DNA of 64,000 nucleotides from Lewinellaceae bacterium (GTDB taxonomy: Bacteria; Bacteroidota; Bacteroidia; Chitinophagales; Saprospiraceae). The stretch covers positions 496,001 through 560,000 of the forward strand of contig JACJYG010000006.1 in NCBI GenBank assembly GCA_020636215.1, given 5' to 3'. Below, in pieces: positions 43,509 to 54,400 of the stretch. The translations under genes were made by a program, and so were the position numbers. The number at the start of each line of letters is the position of its first letter. Positions within the stretch are counted from its first letter, which is position 1. The notes beneath the pieces were generated by a model that saw nothing but the letters and a program-made list of their open reading frames with translations, had not been told where the DNA came from and made no database searches.

Positions 43509-44618
43509 GTGGAATACTTAACCATCCGGACTCCTTTCAAACTGGAAAACGGGGAGTCTCTTTCAGAACTGACGATAGCCTACACCACTTACGGCGTGCT
43601 GTCGCCGGAAAAGGACAATGTAGTGTGGATCGCTCATGCCCTGACTGCCAACGCTGATGCGGCGGACTGGTGGCCCGGACTGGTTGGCCCGGGCAAATTG
43701 TTTGACCCGGGAAAGTATTTCATCGTTTGCGCCAACATGATCGGTTCCTGTTACGGCAGCACCCATGCCCGGAGTTCTAATCCGGATACAGGCCAACCTT
43801 ACGGTAAGAGCTTTCCTTTGATCACTATCCGGGATATGGTGCGGGCGCACCAGCAAGTGCAGGCCAGGTTAGGTATCAGCCGCATCCGGCTGGCCATTGG
43901 CGGCTCGATGGGCGGCCAGCAAGTGTTGGAGTGGGCGGTAATGGACCCCGGCTTGTTTGACAACATCGCCATCCTGGCGTCCAATGCCCGGCACTCTCCC
44001 TGGGGTATTGCTTTCAATGAAGCTCAACGCATGGCCATTGAAGCCGACCCCAGCTTGTACACCGATGCGCCGGATGCCGGAAAGGCGGGGCTGAAGGCTG
44101 CCCGGGCGATTGCCATGCTGTCGTACCGGAACTACCGCACCTATCAACTTTCTCAGGAGGAAATAGATGGCGATAAATTCGAAGATTTCAAGGCCAGTTC
44201 TTACCAGCGCTACCAGGGGCATAAGCTGCAAAAGCGCTTTGATGTGTTGTCCTATCTCAGCCTTAGCCGGTCGATGGATAGCCACAACCTGGGGCGCGGG
44301 CGCGAAAGTGTGGAAGCTGCTCTGCGGCAGATAACCGCCAATGCCCTGGTGATCGGTATCCAGTCCGACGTACTGTTTCCAGTGGAAGAACAGGCTTATA
44401 TTGCCCGTCATATCCCACGGGCAAAGCTGGAACTCATCGACAGTATCTATGGCCATGACGGCTTCCTCATCGAGGATGAAGCCATCAGCCGGCTGGTGCG
44501 GCCTTTCCTGGAAGGAAAACCACGGCTGAACGGGAAAGATAAATTCATCCTCCGGGAACGAAAAAATGGCTTTGGCTATCTGGCTACGCCAGCATTACCT
44601 GGTACGGAAAATTTTTGA
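43509..44618 (+). CDS. metX: Homoserine O-acetyltransferase
   Basis: I start the gene at the GTG at 43509 (MEYLTIRTPFKLENGESL), which gives 369 residues, near the usual 350-380. The ATG at 43404 would add 35 residues that mostly encode the hairpin at 43406-43447. The protein is an alpha/beta-hydrolase fold acyltransferase: nucleophile Ser133 in GGSMGGQQ, the substrate motif DWWPGLVGPG, the family signature NMIGSCYGSTHARS, and the catalytic His in SIYGHDGFLIE. It acetylates homoserine with acetyl-CoA, the step before MetY. Confidence 0.93.
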   Translation: MEYLTIRTPFKLENGESLSELTIAYTTYGVLSPEKDNVVWIAHALTANADAADWWPGLVGPGKLFDPGKYFIVCANMIGSCYGSTHARSSNPDTGQPYGKSFPLITIRDMVRAHQQVQARLGISRIRLAIGGSMGGQQVLEWAVMDPGLFDNIAILASNARHSPWGIAFNEAQRMAIEADPSLYTDAPDAGKAGLKAARAIAMLSYRNYRTYQLSQEEIDGDKFEDFKASSYQRYQGHKLQKRFDVLSYLSLSRSMDSHNLGRGRESVEAALRQITANALVIGIQSDVLFPVEEQAYIARHIPRAKLELIDSIYGHDGFLIEDEAISRLVRPFLEGKPRLNGKDKFILRERKNGFGYLATPALPGTENF

Positions 44619-44740
44619 TCCTGACAATATCATGGCCTGTTTTGAGGAAAGCAAATGGCATCGCTTTTTAAAATCCCGTAACTTTACATTCGAAAAATTG
44701 GCTTCATTTAATCATTTCTTCAACTTAAAACCAATAGAAT

Positions 44741-45376
44741 ATGTCCCTCAGACTTGGAGATGTTGCTCCCGATTTCAAAGCTCAAACTACCGAAGGCGAA
44801 ATCAATTTCCACCAATGGCTCGGCGACAGCTGGGCGGTACTGTATTCCCATCCGGCTGATTTTACGCCAGTATGCACCACTGAGTTGGGCCGCACCGCAG
44901 CTCTCAAAGAAGAGTTCGCCAAACGAAACTGCAAGGTCATCGCCCTGAGTGTAGATCCACTGGATTCCCATATGAAATGGTTAGGCGACATCGAAGAAAC
45001 CCAGCATGTAAAGATGAACTTCCCCATCATCGCTGATGAGAACCGGAATGTGGCGGAACTGTACGATATGATCCATCCCAACGCGACCGAAAAGTCCACT
45101 GTCCGTTCCGTGTTTGTGATCGACCCGAATAAGAAAATCCGCCTGACGCTGACTTACCCACCTTCTACGGGCCGTAACTTCCATGAAATCCTTCGGGTCA
45201 TCGACTCCCTGCAGCTGACCGACAACTATAGCGTCGCCACGCCGGTAGACTGGGAAAACGGGGAAGATGTGGTCATCTCTCCGTCTGTCACCAATGCCGA
45301 TGCTGACAAGAAGTTCCCGAAAGGATATAAGGAAATCAAACCGTACCTGCGGATGACGCCACAACCGAATAAATAA
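44741..45376 (+). CDS. 1-Cys peroxiredoxin (Prx6 type)
   Basis: A 211-residue peroxiredoxin with the peroxidatic Cys45 in HPADFTPVCTTELG and the Prx6-type long C-terminal domain (TLTYPPSTGRNFHEILRVIDSLQ). There is no resolving Cys in the usual place, so it probably depends on an external thiol. It reduces hydrogen peroxide and lipid hydroperoxides in the cytoplasm. A near -7 box (TAACTTTA) lies about 55 bp upstream. It is followed by a good terminator at 45465. Confidence 0.95.
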   Translation: MSLRLGDVAPDFKAQTTEGEINFHQWLGDSWAVLYSHPADFTPVCTTELGRTAALKEEFAKRNCKVIALSVDPLDSHMKWLGDIEETQHVKMNFPIIADENRNVAELYDMIHPNATEKSTVRSVFVIDPNKKIRLTLTYPPSTGRNFHEILRVIDSLQLTDNYSVATPVDWENGEDVVISPSVTNADADKKFPKGYKEIKPYLRMTPQPNK

Positions 45377-45464
45377 GCTGCCAGAGTCTGTAAGGATTTT
45401 GTAAATCTGGCGGGAACCTTCGGTTTTACAAGAATATTGCATGTTTGAATGAACAGGCAAGCAA

Positions 45465-45500
45465 CGGCGCTGTTGGAGTTAATCCGGCAGCGCTGTTTTT
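45465..45500 (+). terminator. Rho-independent terminator after the peroxiredoxin gene
   Basis: A 13-bp stem with G-T pairs (45465-45477 with 45483-45495) and a 5-base loop is followed by TTTTT (45496-45500), about 90 bp after the stop. Confidence 0.85.
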
Positions 45501-45574
45501 AGTGGAGGGGGAAGGCGCCTGATAGAATTGATTGGCTTGTGATTCCCGTCACGTATGAATTTGCCTGCTTAGGG

Positions 45575-45582
45575 TACCTTTG
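45575..45582 (+). promoter_or_regulatory. -7 box, TACCTTTG
   Basis: Exact TAnnTTTG match 27 bp before the start codon at 45609. Confidence 0.6.
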
Positions 45583-45608
45583 CTATCAACACTCAATTTA
45601 TTAAAAGA

Positions 45609-46646
45609 ATGAACTACTGGGAAATATTCGTCAAAGGGTATAAAGGGTACGCCAAATATCTATGGCACGAGGTCACTCACCCCGACTGGCACAATTACTT
45701 CTACTGGCTCCTCCTGGTTTCGGCTTTTTTCTTTGCGCTGGAGTTGATTAAGCCCTGGCGCCAGGGCCAACCCCGGCTCCGCAAGGATTTCTGGCTGGAT
45801 TTCTTCTACATGTTCTTCAATTTCTTCCTTTTCTCCCTGGTCATATACAATGCCGCTTCGGATGTGGTGGTCAATTTTTTCAATAACCTCATTCAGTCTG
45901 TTTCCGGGTTCAACCTTCAGGGCTCCAACCCATTGCGTTTTGCGCCCATGTGGCTGGTGTTGATCATTGGCTTTTTTGTCCGGGACTTTGTGCAGTGGTG
46001 GACACACCGGCTGTTACACCGGGCCCCGGCCTTGTGGGAGTTTCATAAAGTACACCATTCAGTGGAACAGATGGGCTTCGCGGCTCACCTGCGGTATCAC
46101 TGGATGGAAACCATTGTTTACCGGAGTATCGAATATATCCCGCTCGCGCTCTTGGGCATTGGCTTGTATGACTTTTTTATCATCCATATTTTCACCCTGG
46201 CCATTGGCCATTACAACCACTCCAATATTTCGGTTCCGGGCTACATTACCGGCGGGGTAGTGGGCCTGCTCATTGGCATCGCTATCGCTACCAATGGGTT
46301 CGAGATCAAGCTGTTGAGTGATCCAAGCCTGCTGCTGCAATTTGCTGTTGTACTGGCCAGCACCGCCCTTGGGAGCCTGTTGCTGGGCCCTTTTATGAAA
46401 AAGATATTCAACAGCCCGGAAATGCACATCTGGCATCACGTACACGATCTTCCGGAAGGGCATCCGAATGGCATCAACTTCGGTATCAGCCTGGCGATTT
46501 GGGATTACCTCTTTGGCACGGCCCTCATCCCGCACAATGGCCGGGATATCAAATTGGGCTTCCCCGGCGTGGAGGAGTTCCCACATGGCTTTCTGGGGCA
46601 GGTGTTGTATGGTTTCAGGAGCAGGAGGGATCGAAGGCAGGGCTAA
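45609..46646 (+). CDS. Sterol desaturase / fatty acid hydroxylase superfamily membrane protein
   Basis: A 345-residue integral membrane protein with the His clusters of the superfamily: HRLLH, HKVHH and, much later, HIWHHVHD, which together hold a di-iron centre. It has five or six membrane helices, two of them before the first His cluster. Enzymes of this type hydroxylate or desaturate lipids, carotenoids or sterols at the membrane with oxygen. The closest role in Bacteroidota is not clear; no carotenoid or hopanoid genes adjoin it. Confidence 0.88.
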   Translation: MNYWEIFVKGYKGYAKYLWHEVTHPDWHNYFYWLLLVSAFFFALELIKPWRQGQPRLRKDFWLDFFYMFFNFFLFSLVIYNAASDVVVNFFNNLIQSVSGFNLQGSNPLRFAPMWLVLIIGFFVRDFVQWWTHRLLHRAPALWEFHKVHHSVEQMGFAAHLRYHWMETIVYRSIEYIPLALLGIGLYDFFIIHIFTLAIGHYNHSNISVPGYITGGVVGLLIGIAIATNGFEIKLLSDPSLLLQFAVVLASTALGSLLLGPFMKKIFNSPEMHIWHHVHDLPEGHPNGINFGISLAIWDYLFGTALIPHNGRDIKLGFPGVEEFPHGFLGQVLYGFRSRRDRRQG

Positions 46647-46730
46647 TACCTGGTGGGCCGTGGACTGGCAGGGTGTGGATACTGTGGATGCTGTGGATGC
46701 TGGCTAAACAGTAACACAAAATGAGATTGC

Positions 46731-46821
46731 TCAAATAACTGTGTCAAATTCCGAGCCTGAATCAGAAAAGCTTTGGTTTTATGGGGGAGCTCGAACTTTA
46801 CCCGGCCCCTAGGGACGGGAC
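46731..46821 (+). repeat. Dispersed repeat element, inverted copy of that at 39220
   Basis: It begins with a 19-base block (46731-46749) and ends with a 32-base block (46790-46821, containing TTTACCCGGC at 46797-46806), both exactly shared in inverted form with 39220-39326. The 40 bases between differ. The sequence after the second block, GGGACACGAACGCGTGACC (from 46817), reads like the reverse complement of a tRNA T-arm. It lies just upstream of the promoter of the next gene. Confidence 0.85.
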
Positions 46822-46854
46822 ACGAACGCGTGACCACGCTCCACAAAATGTGCT

Positions 46855-46862
46855 TATATTTG
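46855..46862 (+). promoter_or_regulatory. -7 box, TATATTTG
   Basis: Exact TAnnTTTG match 16 bp before the ATG at 46878, and 34 bp after the end of the dispersed repeat. It supports 46878 as the start. Confidence 0.6.
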
Positions 46863-46877
46863 CCCAAAAGCACGCCT

Positions 46878-48422
46878 ATGCCTAGGTCCTTATTTTTTTT
46901 GTTGCTGCTGGCATCGCTGGTGCTCAGCGACTGTCAAAAAATGACGCCTTTCCAATCCTTTCTGGCTGAAAACGGCACGCAATATAGCCTCCTGGTCTAT
47001 AACGGGCAGGTGCTCGACGGTACGGGCGCTCCGGCAGTTCGCGCCGATATTCTGGTACGGAACGACAGCATCCTGTTCGTTGGCCCGGTAGATACCACCC
47101 TGATCGCTGCAGAGCAGGTGATTGATGCCAAAGGCCAGTATGTCACCCCTGGTTTTATCGATACCCATGCCCACGGAGACCCCCTGGAAACCCCTGGTTT
47201 TGAAAATTTCCTGGCCATGGGCGTTACGACGATCTGTTTGGGGCAGGATGGGGACAGCCCGGCTGTCGAAGACATCCGTTCCTGGATGCAGCGGGTTGAC
47301 AGCATAGGGCCGGGCGTCAATATTGTGATGTTTATCGGACACGGCACACTACGGGAACTCAGTGGAACAGCGTATAAGCCGATACCAGCTCCACAGGAAT
47401 TGGCCCGGATGGAAGCCTTGCTGGCATCTGCCCTGGACGCCGGATGTTTCGGTATGACGACTGGCCTGGAATACACCCCGGGTACTTATGCCGGTGATGC
47501 CGAATTGCTGGCCCTGGCCAAAGTGGTGGGACAGCAAGGCGGGTTGATCATGAGCCATGTGCGCAATGAGGATAATGATTCGATTGAGGCATCCTTGCAG
47601 GAGTTGTTGCGGCAGGGGCAGTATTGCAATGTGCAGGTTTCTCATCTGAAAGTGGTCTACGGAAAAGGGGAGGAGCGGGCGGAACAAATACTCGCCCGCT
47701 TGGAAGAAGCCCGGCAGCATACCTCCTTTTCAGTGACGGCTGATATTTATCCCTACACCGCCAGCTATACCGGTATCGGCATCGTCTTTCCTCAATGGGC
47801 CAAGCCGCCTAATGACTATGAAAAAGTAAAGCGAGAGCGCCGGGCTGACTTACTGGAATTTTTGCACCAGAAAGTAATGGCCCGCAACGGGCCGGAGGCG
47901 ACGCTCTTCGGCACAGAGCCCTACGCCGGCAAGACTTTGGCTCAAGTCAGTGCGGAAAAAGGCAAAGCCTTCGAAGAAGTTTTGCTGGACATTGGCCCGG
48001 GCGGCGCTTCCGGCGCCTACTTCGTGATGGATGAAGCCCTGCAGGCGCGCTTATTGCTAGACCCCCACGTCATGATTTGTTCGGATGGCAGCCCTACGAT
48101 GCACCATCCCAGGGGTTATGGCAGTTTTGCCAAGATCATTCAAACCTATGTCGAGGAAAAGGAATTGCTCCCGCTACCAGAAGCCGTTCGCAAAATGACC
48201 AGCCTGCCAGCGCAAACCTTGGGGCTGCCAGGAAGAGGCCTCATCAAGCCCGGGTATTATGCCGACCTGCTGGTATTTGACCCGCAAAAAGTGAAGGCGA
48301 AGGCTACCTTCAGCGAGCCGCATCAGTTGGGGGAAGGCATAGATTGGGTGGTGGCCAATGGGAAGGTAGCTTTCCAGAAAGGGCAATGGAAAGCCAGGCA
48401 GGGGAAGGTGCTGAGGAGGTGA
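46878..48422 (+). CDS. N-acyl-D-amino-acid deacylase family amidohydrolase, lipoprotein
   Basis: The ATG at 46878 opens a lipoprotein signal (MPRSLFFLLLLASLVLSDC); the frame upstream runs through the repeat element. The 514-residue product has the D-aminoacylase layout: GFIDTHAHGDP with the first metal His pair, a Cys in TTICLGQDGDS where the family has its metal-bridging Cys, SHVRNEDND, QVSHLKVVYGKGEE, and ICSDGSPTMHHPRGYGSFAKI with the catalytic Asp. It hydrolyses N-acyl-D-amino acids or D-amino-acid-containing peptides, perhaps from peptidoglycan. It is convergent with the CHAT gene, stop codons 7 bp apart. Confidence 0.9.
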   Translation: MPRSLFFLLLLASLVLSDCQKMTPFQSFLAENGTQYSLLVYNGQVLDGTGAPAVRADILVRNDSILFVGPVDTTLIAAEQVIDAKGQYVTPGFIDTHAHGDPLETPGFENFLAMGVTTICLGQDGDSPAVEDIRSWMQRVDSIGPGVNIVMFIGHGTLRELSGTAYKPIPAPQELARMEALLASALDAGCFGMTTGLEYTPGTYAGDAELLALAKVVGQQGGLIMSHVRNEDNDSIEASLQELLRQGQYCNVQVSHLKVVYGKGEERAEQILARLEEARQHTSFSVTADIYPYTASYTGIGIVFPQWAKPPNDYEKVKRERRADLLEFLHQKVMARNGPEATLFGTEPYAGKTLAQVSAEKGKAFEEVLLDIGPGGASGAYFVMDEALQARLLLDPHVMICSDGSPTMHHPRGYGSFAKIIQTYVEEKELLPLPEAVRKMTSLPAQTLGLPGRGLIKPGYYADLLVFDPQKVKAKATFSEPHQLGEGIDWVVANGKVAFQKGQWKARQGKVLRR

Positions 48423-48429
48423 GTCCTCC

Positions 48430-51400
48430 TCAAAATCCCGCTCTATCCTGCAATTCCTTAATTTGCTCCGCAGCGCCGGCGCCCAGGTTTTTCTGAGACA
48501 CCCACTCCAGGTAGGGGGCCAACTGGCTGCGGTTGCTGCGAAGCAGCTGATCCGATTGTAGGGCCAGCAATTTCAGCGTTTCCCCGGCCCCTTCCTCTTT
48601 TTCGGGATTTTCGTAACTATACTGGATAAGTTCGGGTATGAGGCTGCGATCGTTTTTCCAATTAGTTTCCAGTCCGGCTCGGGCGCGCTGCCTGGTGATC
48701 TCATCCGCATCGAAAAGCTGGACGATCAGTTTTTGGCGTTGATTGAGTATGGGGGCGTTAAAATCAGCTTTAGCCGGGGATGGCGATTCTGGAATGCTTG
48801 ACTCTGCCTCGCCTTCACCGGCCGCTTGGATAAGGGATTGCTCTGATTGCGAGGATTCCATCGGCGAAGGGGAGGTATCTCCGGTTAAGCCACTTTCCAT
48901 TGCCCCTTCAGACAGGCCCTCCTCATCCGGGTAAGGATATTCCTCATAATCGTCCTCGAAAGTATAGGCGGAATCTAACATTGCTCCGGTGAAAACGGAA
49001 GTGACAAAAAGCCCTAATATCCAAAAGCCCAAGATGGCAATCCAGTTGGCCCACGCCCATTTACCGGCAGCCTGCCGGGCGGCCCTATTATTTACCTGGC
49101 GCCGCAACCCATAAAAGGCCAGTACCAGCACCGGCGCCACCAGTAACAGGCCCAGCCAAATGGCATCGTTCAGAGAAATTATTGCCCAGGATAAAGCTCC
49201 CGCCGCCAAAAAGATGCTGGAGCTGAATAGCAGGAAGGCCTTCCTGTAAGCCCCTTGCCGGCGTTGTTGCCGCCCCAGTATGATAGCCGTCGGTAAGGCG
49301 ATTATAAATAAACTGGCCATGGCAGAGGAATTGGTATCGTACGCATTGATTAATACCAAAAACAGTATGCCTGCAACGGGGAAAGCAAAAGCACCGAAGG
49401 CGGCATATTTTTGGCTACCGAGGTAGATCCGGCTCTGTCGGACAATAGCCCATAAGATCATTAGGCCTGAAACCAGGCTCAACAAGCCGGCAATTGAATC
49501 TCCGTAACCAAAGTCCACGATGGTTCCGTAAGCGATCCAGAAAATGATGATCAGGCAGGCAGTAGGCAACAACAACCAACGATAGAAATCGGAAAACGCA
49601 CCGGCCTGATATTTACGAATAACCAGTTGGATGGGATACCCTATCAATCCCATGAATATCAATGGGATGAACAGCCCTGCCAGCAAATTCAGCCACTCCA
49701 TTTGTCCAGGAATAGCCGTCTCCTTGATGAAAAACAGCGCCGAACCAACCAGAACGAATGCCCCCATGATACTAAGAGCGATTAGAGTTCCGAATTTTGG
49801 CAACAGCGAGAACCGGTACTTCAGTTGTTCGGGGAAACTTCCACCCATCGGCGCCCCGGGGAGTTCCTTTAGTTTTCCCCGGAATCGATAAATACCCATC
49901 GACAACAGGGCCAGGGTCGCCCAGACAATACTGTAGAAAACCACCTTCCTCAGTTCCGGGTCATAGGCTCCTGCAGCCCAAAGGAGGAGGAGCAGGAGGG
50001 AAAACAAGGAAAATCCGACAAAGTAGAAGGCTGGCTCCAGATATTTCTTATGCTGGATGGCCTGTATGATGAAATCAGAATAATACAGAAGAATAAAAAC
50101 CAAAGAAACCAACAGGACTCTTAGCCCCCACCACTTGGCGTCGCCTTTAGTGCCGGGGATGTCATCCACAAAAGTAGTAAGCTGATAATCCCGCTTGTCT
50201 TCAATGGACAGTTCATAATCTTTTGCCCATGCTCTAATCGATTGATCTTCGGGATGCCAGAACAACACTTCATCAGATTTTTTTCCGATCAGGAATTGAT
50301 CGTCCGGGGTGAATAGCTGCCCGTTAAAGCCTGGTTGAAATCCGTTTTGAAAACTATAGGTATTAACCCGTTTGCCACTGGGGGTAAAAAGTTCGAGGCG
50401 GCGGGGAGATTGGCGGACGATATACTTCCCCCCGGGAGAGATCGATATTTTTGAGGATTCCTGGGTCAGGTAATTTTCGACATTGGCGCCTTCGATGGTT
50501 TGGGTGGCCAACGAGTCGCTGGGAAGCAATCCCTTTTTAAAGGGGATCACGGTCGCTTTCCCCGATTGGAGGGCAACCGCATATTGGCCATTCTTGCTGA
50601 CGGTGGCATCGGTCAACGGGCCGCTGGGAGGCTCAAAAATTTGCTCCTGCCCTCGCTGGAAATCGCGGTAGACGATGCGGGCCCTTATGGGCTGTTGGTC
50701 TTTCCCTTTTTTATTTGTAGAAAGCAGGCTTTTAAGCCAGTTGAAAAAGCCTCCCAGCCTTGGCTGCTCTACCCTGTCCTCCAGCCCAATAACCAGATAA
50801 GCGTCGTTTTCGTGAAAACGGGCTAGTACGATCCGCGTGGGTTCTGGTAGGGTAGTGTCTGGAGGAGGAGAATAAGAGAAGGAAGCGGTTTTCAGTTGGC
50901 CGGGCGCCCATTCCACTACTTTAACGGTGTCCGTAGATACGGTAAGCAGTCGGTATCCGTCGTCCGAAAAGGAAAAGTTCCGAATGTTTGCATGAGGGTA
51001 AGCAGCTACCCGGTTTCCGGAAAGATCCCAGATATAAGCACTGTCCCTCGTCATGGCAAATATATTCCGCCGGACAGGGCTGATCGCTAAGTCCAGGAGG
51101 CCTGCTTCTGAGGGCAATAGGAGGGAACCTCCGGCCAGTTCTCCGCTGGCGTCCATTATGAATAGCTCGCGGGCGGGGTTTACCGCTAAATAACGGCCGT
51201 CGGAAATAGCTTGAAAAAACAAAAGCACTCTTTGGATCGATATACTATCCGGCCCTTCATCCGGCTTGTCAGTGCTCCAAACCCGGATATCGTGATATTG
51301 GCCCTGGGCAAGATGCGTCTTTCGCAATGGGAGGTCCACATTCGTTCCAAGGTAGTCGAGTTGTCCTCTAACGGCATACCACCAATCTCTTTTTTTCCCT

Positions 51401-54400
51401 TCATTATAAAGCTTACTGTTTAAGAGCCTGCTTTTTTCATTCATCAGCTTAAAGGAAAAAAGGGTGTCTACACTTATTGGAAGGAAGGAAAAACTGGTAT
51501 CTACATCTGATGCATTGACGTTTACGAAGTATGCTCCGTTGTCATTGAAGTTTAGAAGATAGGCATACTCCTCCATGAATTCGCCCTCGGTGTAGCTCCG
51601 GCCATATCCGTCGACCAGCCTGCCGGCAAAAAAGTCGTAATAGCCAAGATAGTATTCGCCGTTTTCGTTTTGGGAGGTATAAACCGGCATCCATGGGGCT
51701 TCCACCAATGCCCCATCGGCGATATAAAGCGGGATCCGGTCAAAGAAGGAAATAGCCTGGACCATATTCCCGTCCGCAGAAAATCCAACTTCCAATTTCA
51801 GGAATTCATCAGGAGTTTTCCTCAGGCTTATCGTTTCTTCCTTGTCTCTGTCCGGCCAGTATTTTACCATACTGTCCTGATATTGGACCAGGAAGGGGCC
51901 AAATGGAGAACAAAAATCCAAAGCATCAATTTTGGCGCCGGGTTTCAGCGCAATGGATTGGGGCGGGGCTTCGGCTTCTATATTGTCAGGGTCAATAAAC
52001 CCGCTTTTTTCGTACAAGCTATAAAGGTTATTCACCACATCCACGCTTTTTGTACGGCTATTGGCATAAGCAAACTGGGCCAGTTGAATGGCTTTTGTGG
52101 AAGGCCAGTCGGGATTTTTGTCCTGTTCGATGAGGGAAGCATCAAGCGCTTTGGCAATTACTTGTTCCTGGAGTTGTTCGTTTACCGAAACGGAAAGGCT
52201 GCCGGCAAGAATGGACAGCGCCAGGATGAACAATCCGCTTACGATTCCCACTTTGGTCCAAACCCGCCGCTGGCGCAGCCGTTTTTCCCGCTCCTCCAGG
52301 CTGATCCGCAGTAGCGCTCTTTCCCTTTCATTGAGGCTTCTCATGCCTTTTTTTCCTTCCGAGACGACGTCCAGGTCATTGCTATTCAGGCGTAGCTTCC
52401 TCAGTTCCTCCGCTTCGTTTTTGACCCTGTTTAAATCTGATTTCTTGATCTCCAGAATACGGGCAGAGCGCTGGCCGAGCTTTTCCGACCGGTCGTATTC
52501 CCGTCGGACGATTGGGGCCAGCGTATCATGGGGCAGGCTAGTATATCCGCGGCCCTCGTCATTCAGCAGGAAGATCTCCGGACTCTTGAGCTTTTTGATC
52601 AGTTCTTCGACAAAGCCCTGGCGGTAACCATATTCTTCTTCCAGGTGTTTGTAGCGCGGCCTGATCTCCTTTTCGAAGTCCCGGCGCCTGGACGTTCCCA
52701 ACTCGGTGACGTGGAACTGCAGTATGTCCAGGACCAGCCCTGATTCCACTACCTCCGGATTCCATTTCCTGACCTGTCCCATCTGGTCCCGGAAGTACTT
52801 TTCCATTTCCCGGCCGCCGCTTTGCGTTTTGTCATAGGCTTCAATCGTGAAGTGGGCCGAATTGGTTTTCGCATTATAGGTGTTTTCCCAGAGCCGGGTC
52901 AGTAGCAACTGCAGGACGGGCGCTACGGCGCTTCTGCCTTTCAGGAGGTCGCCGGCGATCCGGCCGGGAAGGCCTTCATCAATGGTGAGGTTGTAATAGT
53001 TGATGCCCCTTAGCTTCGGCAGTTCCCGGAAGATCTCCTCAATGTCCTTTTCCTTCAATTGTTCGAGAAATACGGTGCTGGGGGATAGTTCGTAATCCTG
53101 GCTTCGGGCCAGTATCTTGGCGTTGAACTCTTCCCGGTATCCCAGAATGATCTTACCCTTAATCTTATCCCCCTTGTCTGCAGCGGGGCGGACGAACAGG
53201 CTTTTCAGCACCTCCAGCAAGTCTTCCAGTTCTGATTTCGACTGGACGTGGGGCCGGGTAATGGCTTCTTCCACCTGGTCGAGGATGACGATGAGTTCCC
53301 GCCCCGATTCCTTTTCTATTTTAACCCAGGCCTTGCGTAAATTAGCGCCGGCTTGTTTATCGAGCTTCAGATTTCCTTTAGCATCTTTATTATAAAGGCC
53401 CAGTCCAGCTTGCTTTGCCGGTTTGTAAGCCCGTATGGCCTTATACCGGTCGATGATGGACCGGAAGGTATTAGCGGTTTCTTCTTCCAATTCGCCGGCG
53501 AGCGCTTCAATGCGAAGTATTTTATCCAGGTTAGGATCTGCTTCAGGTTGTTCGGCCTGAGCCGGCGCTTCGGTTTCCGTTTCGGGTTTATAAGAGAGCA
53601 TATCGGCCAGCGTTCCGACCAGCCCTTTGTCCTGGTCGCGGCGCAGGTAGCGGACTTCAAAACGCTCTTTACCATCCTTTTTGGCAGCTTCCAGGCGGGG
53701 CCGCAGGCCGGCGTCCAGGAGGGAGGACTTTCCGGCGCCCGATTCGCCGTACAACAGAATGATGGGCGGCGCATGGGGTTCCACCACCTTCAGCCACAGG
53801 TCGCGAATGTAACTGGAGCGGCCGAAAAAGATCTCGGCATGCCTGGCTTCGTATGGTTTCAGGAAGAGAAAGGGGCTGGCAGGCAGTTGGGCTTTTGGGA
53901 GCGGCGGTAAGTTAAAAAGGGGGTTTTTAGACTCTTCGGGTAGGTTCCATTTTTTGAACACTACTTCAGAGGCGCTATCCTTAAAGGACTCTTCCCAGGG
54001 AAATCTGCCTGCTATGTCACCGGCCAGTTCGATGCCGCGGGTATGATCCGAATCCTTAACCGTTTCTTCGGCAGCTTTAACCGATTCGACCTCGTTTTTG
54101 GCATCCGCCCAGGCGCCGGCCATGGTCAGGCCGTTGGCCAGGCCCGTATAAAAACGGGTGGCTACCGTCAGTGCCTCGTCATCTTTTATGGCCGTGGAGG
54201 TGCCGATGACGATCGGCACGCCGCGGTCCGTCAGCGCCTTGGCCAGTTTTTCGGTGGAGCATCCATTGAGGAATACCAGTTTCAGGTTTTCCTGGTTCTC
54301 CCTTCTGGCCATGATGTTCACCAACCCATCTCCTTTTGCAACCTGGCGCTTCCCTTCCATTCCTTCCAGCAACAACTGGTAGCCGTCGGCATGGCCGCCA

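Noticed and set aside
46773..46877. Upstream extension of the D-aminoacylase gene
   Set aside because: It lies in the dispersed repeat and the -7 box; the ATG at 46878 opens a lipoprotein signal peptide.
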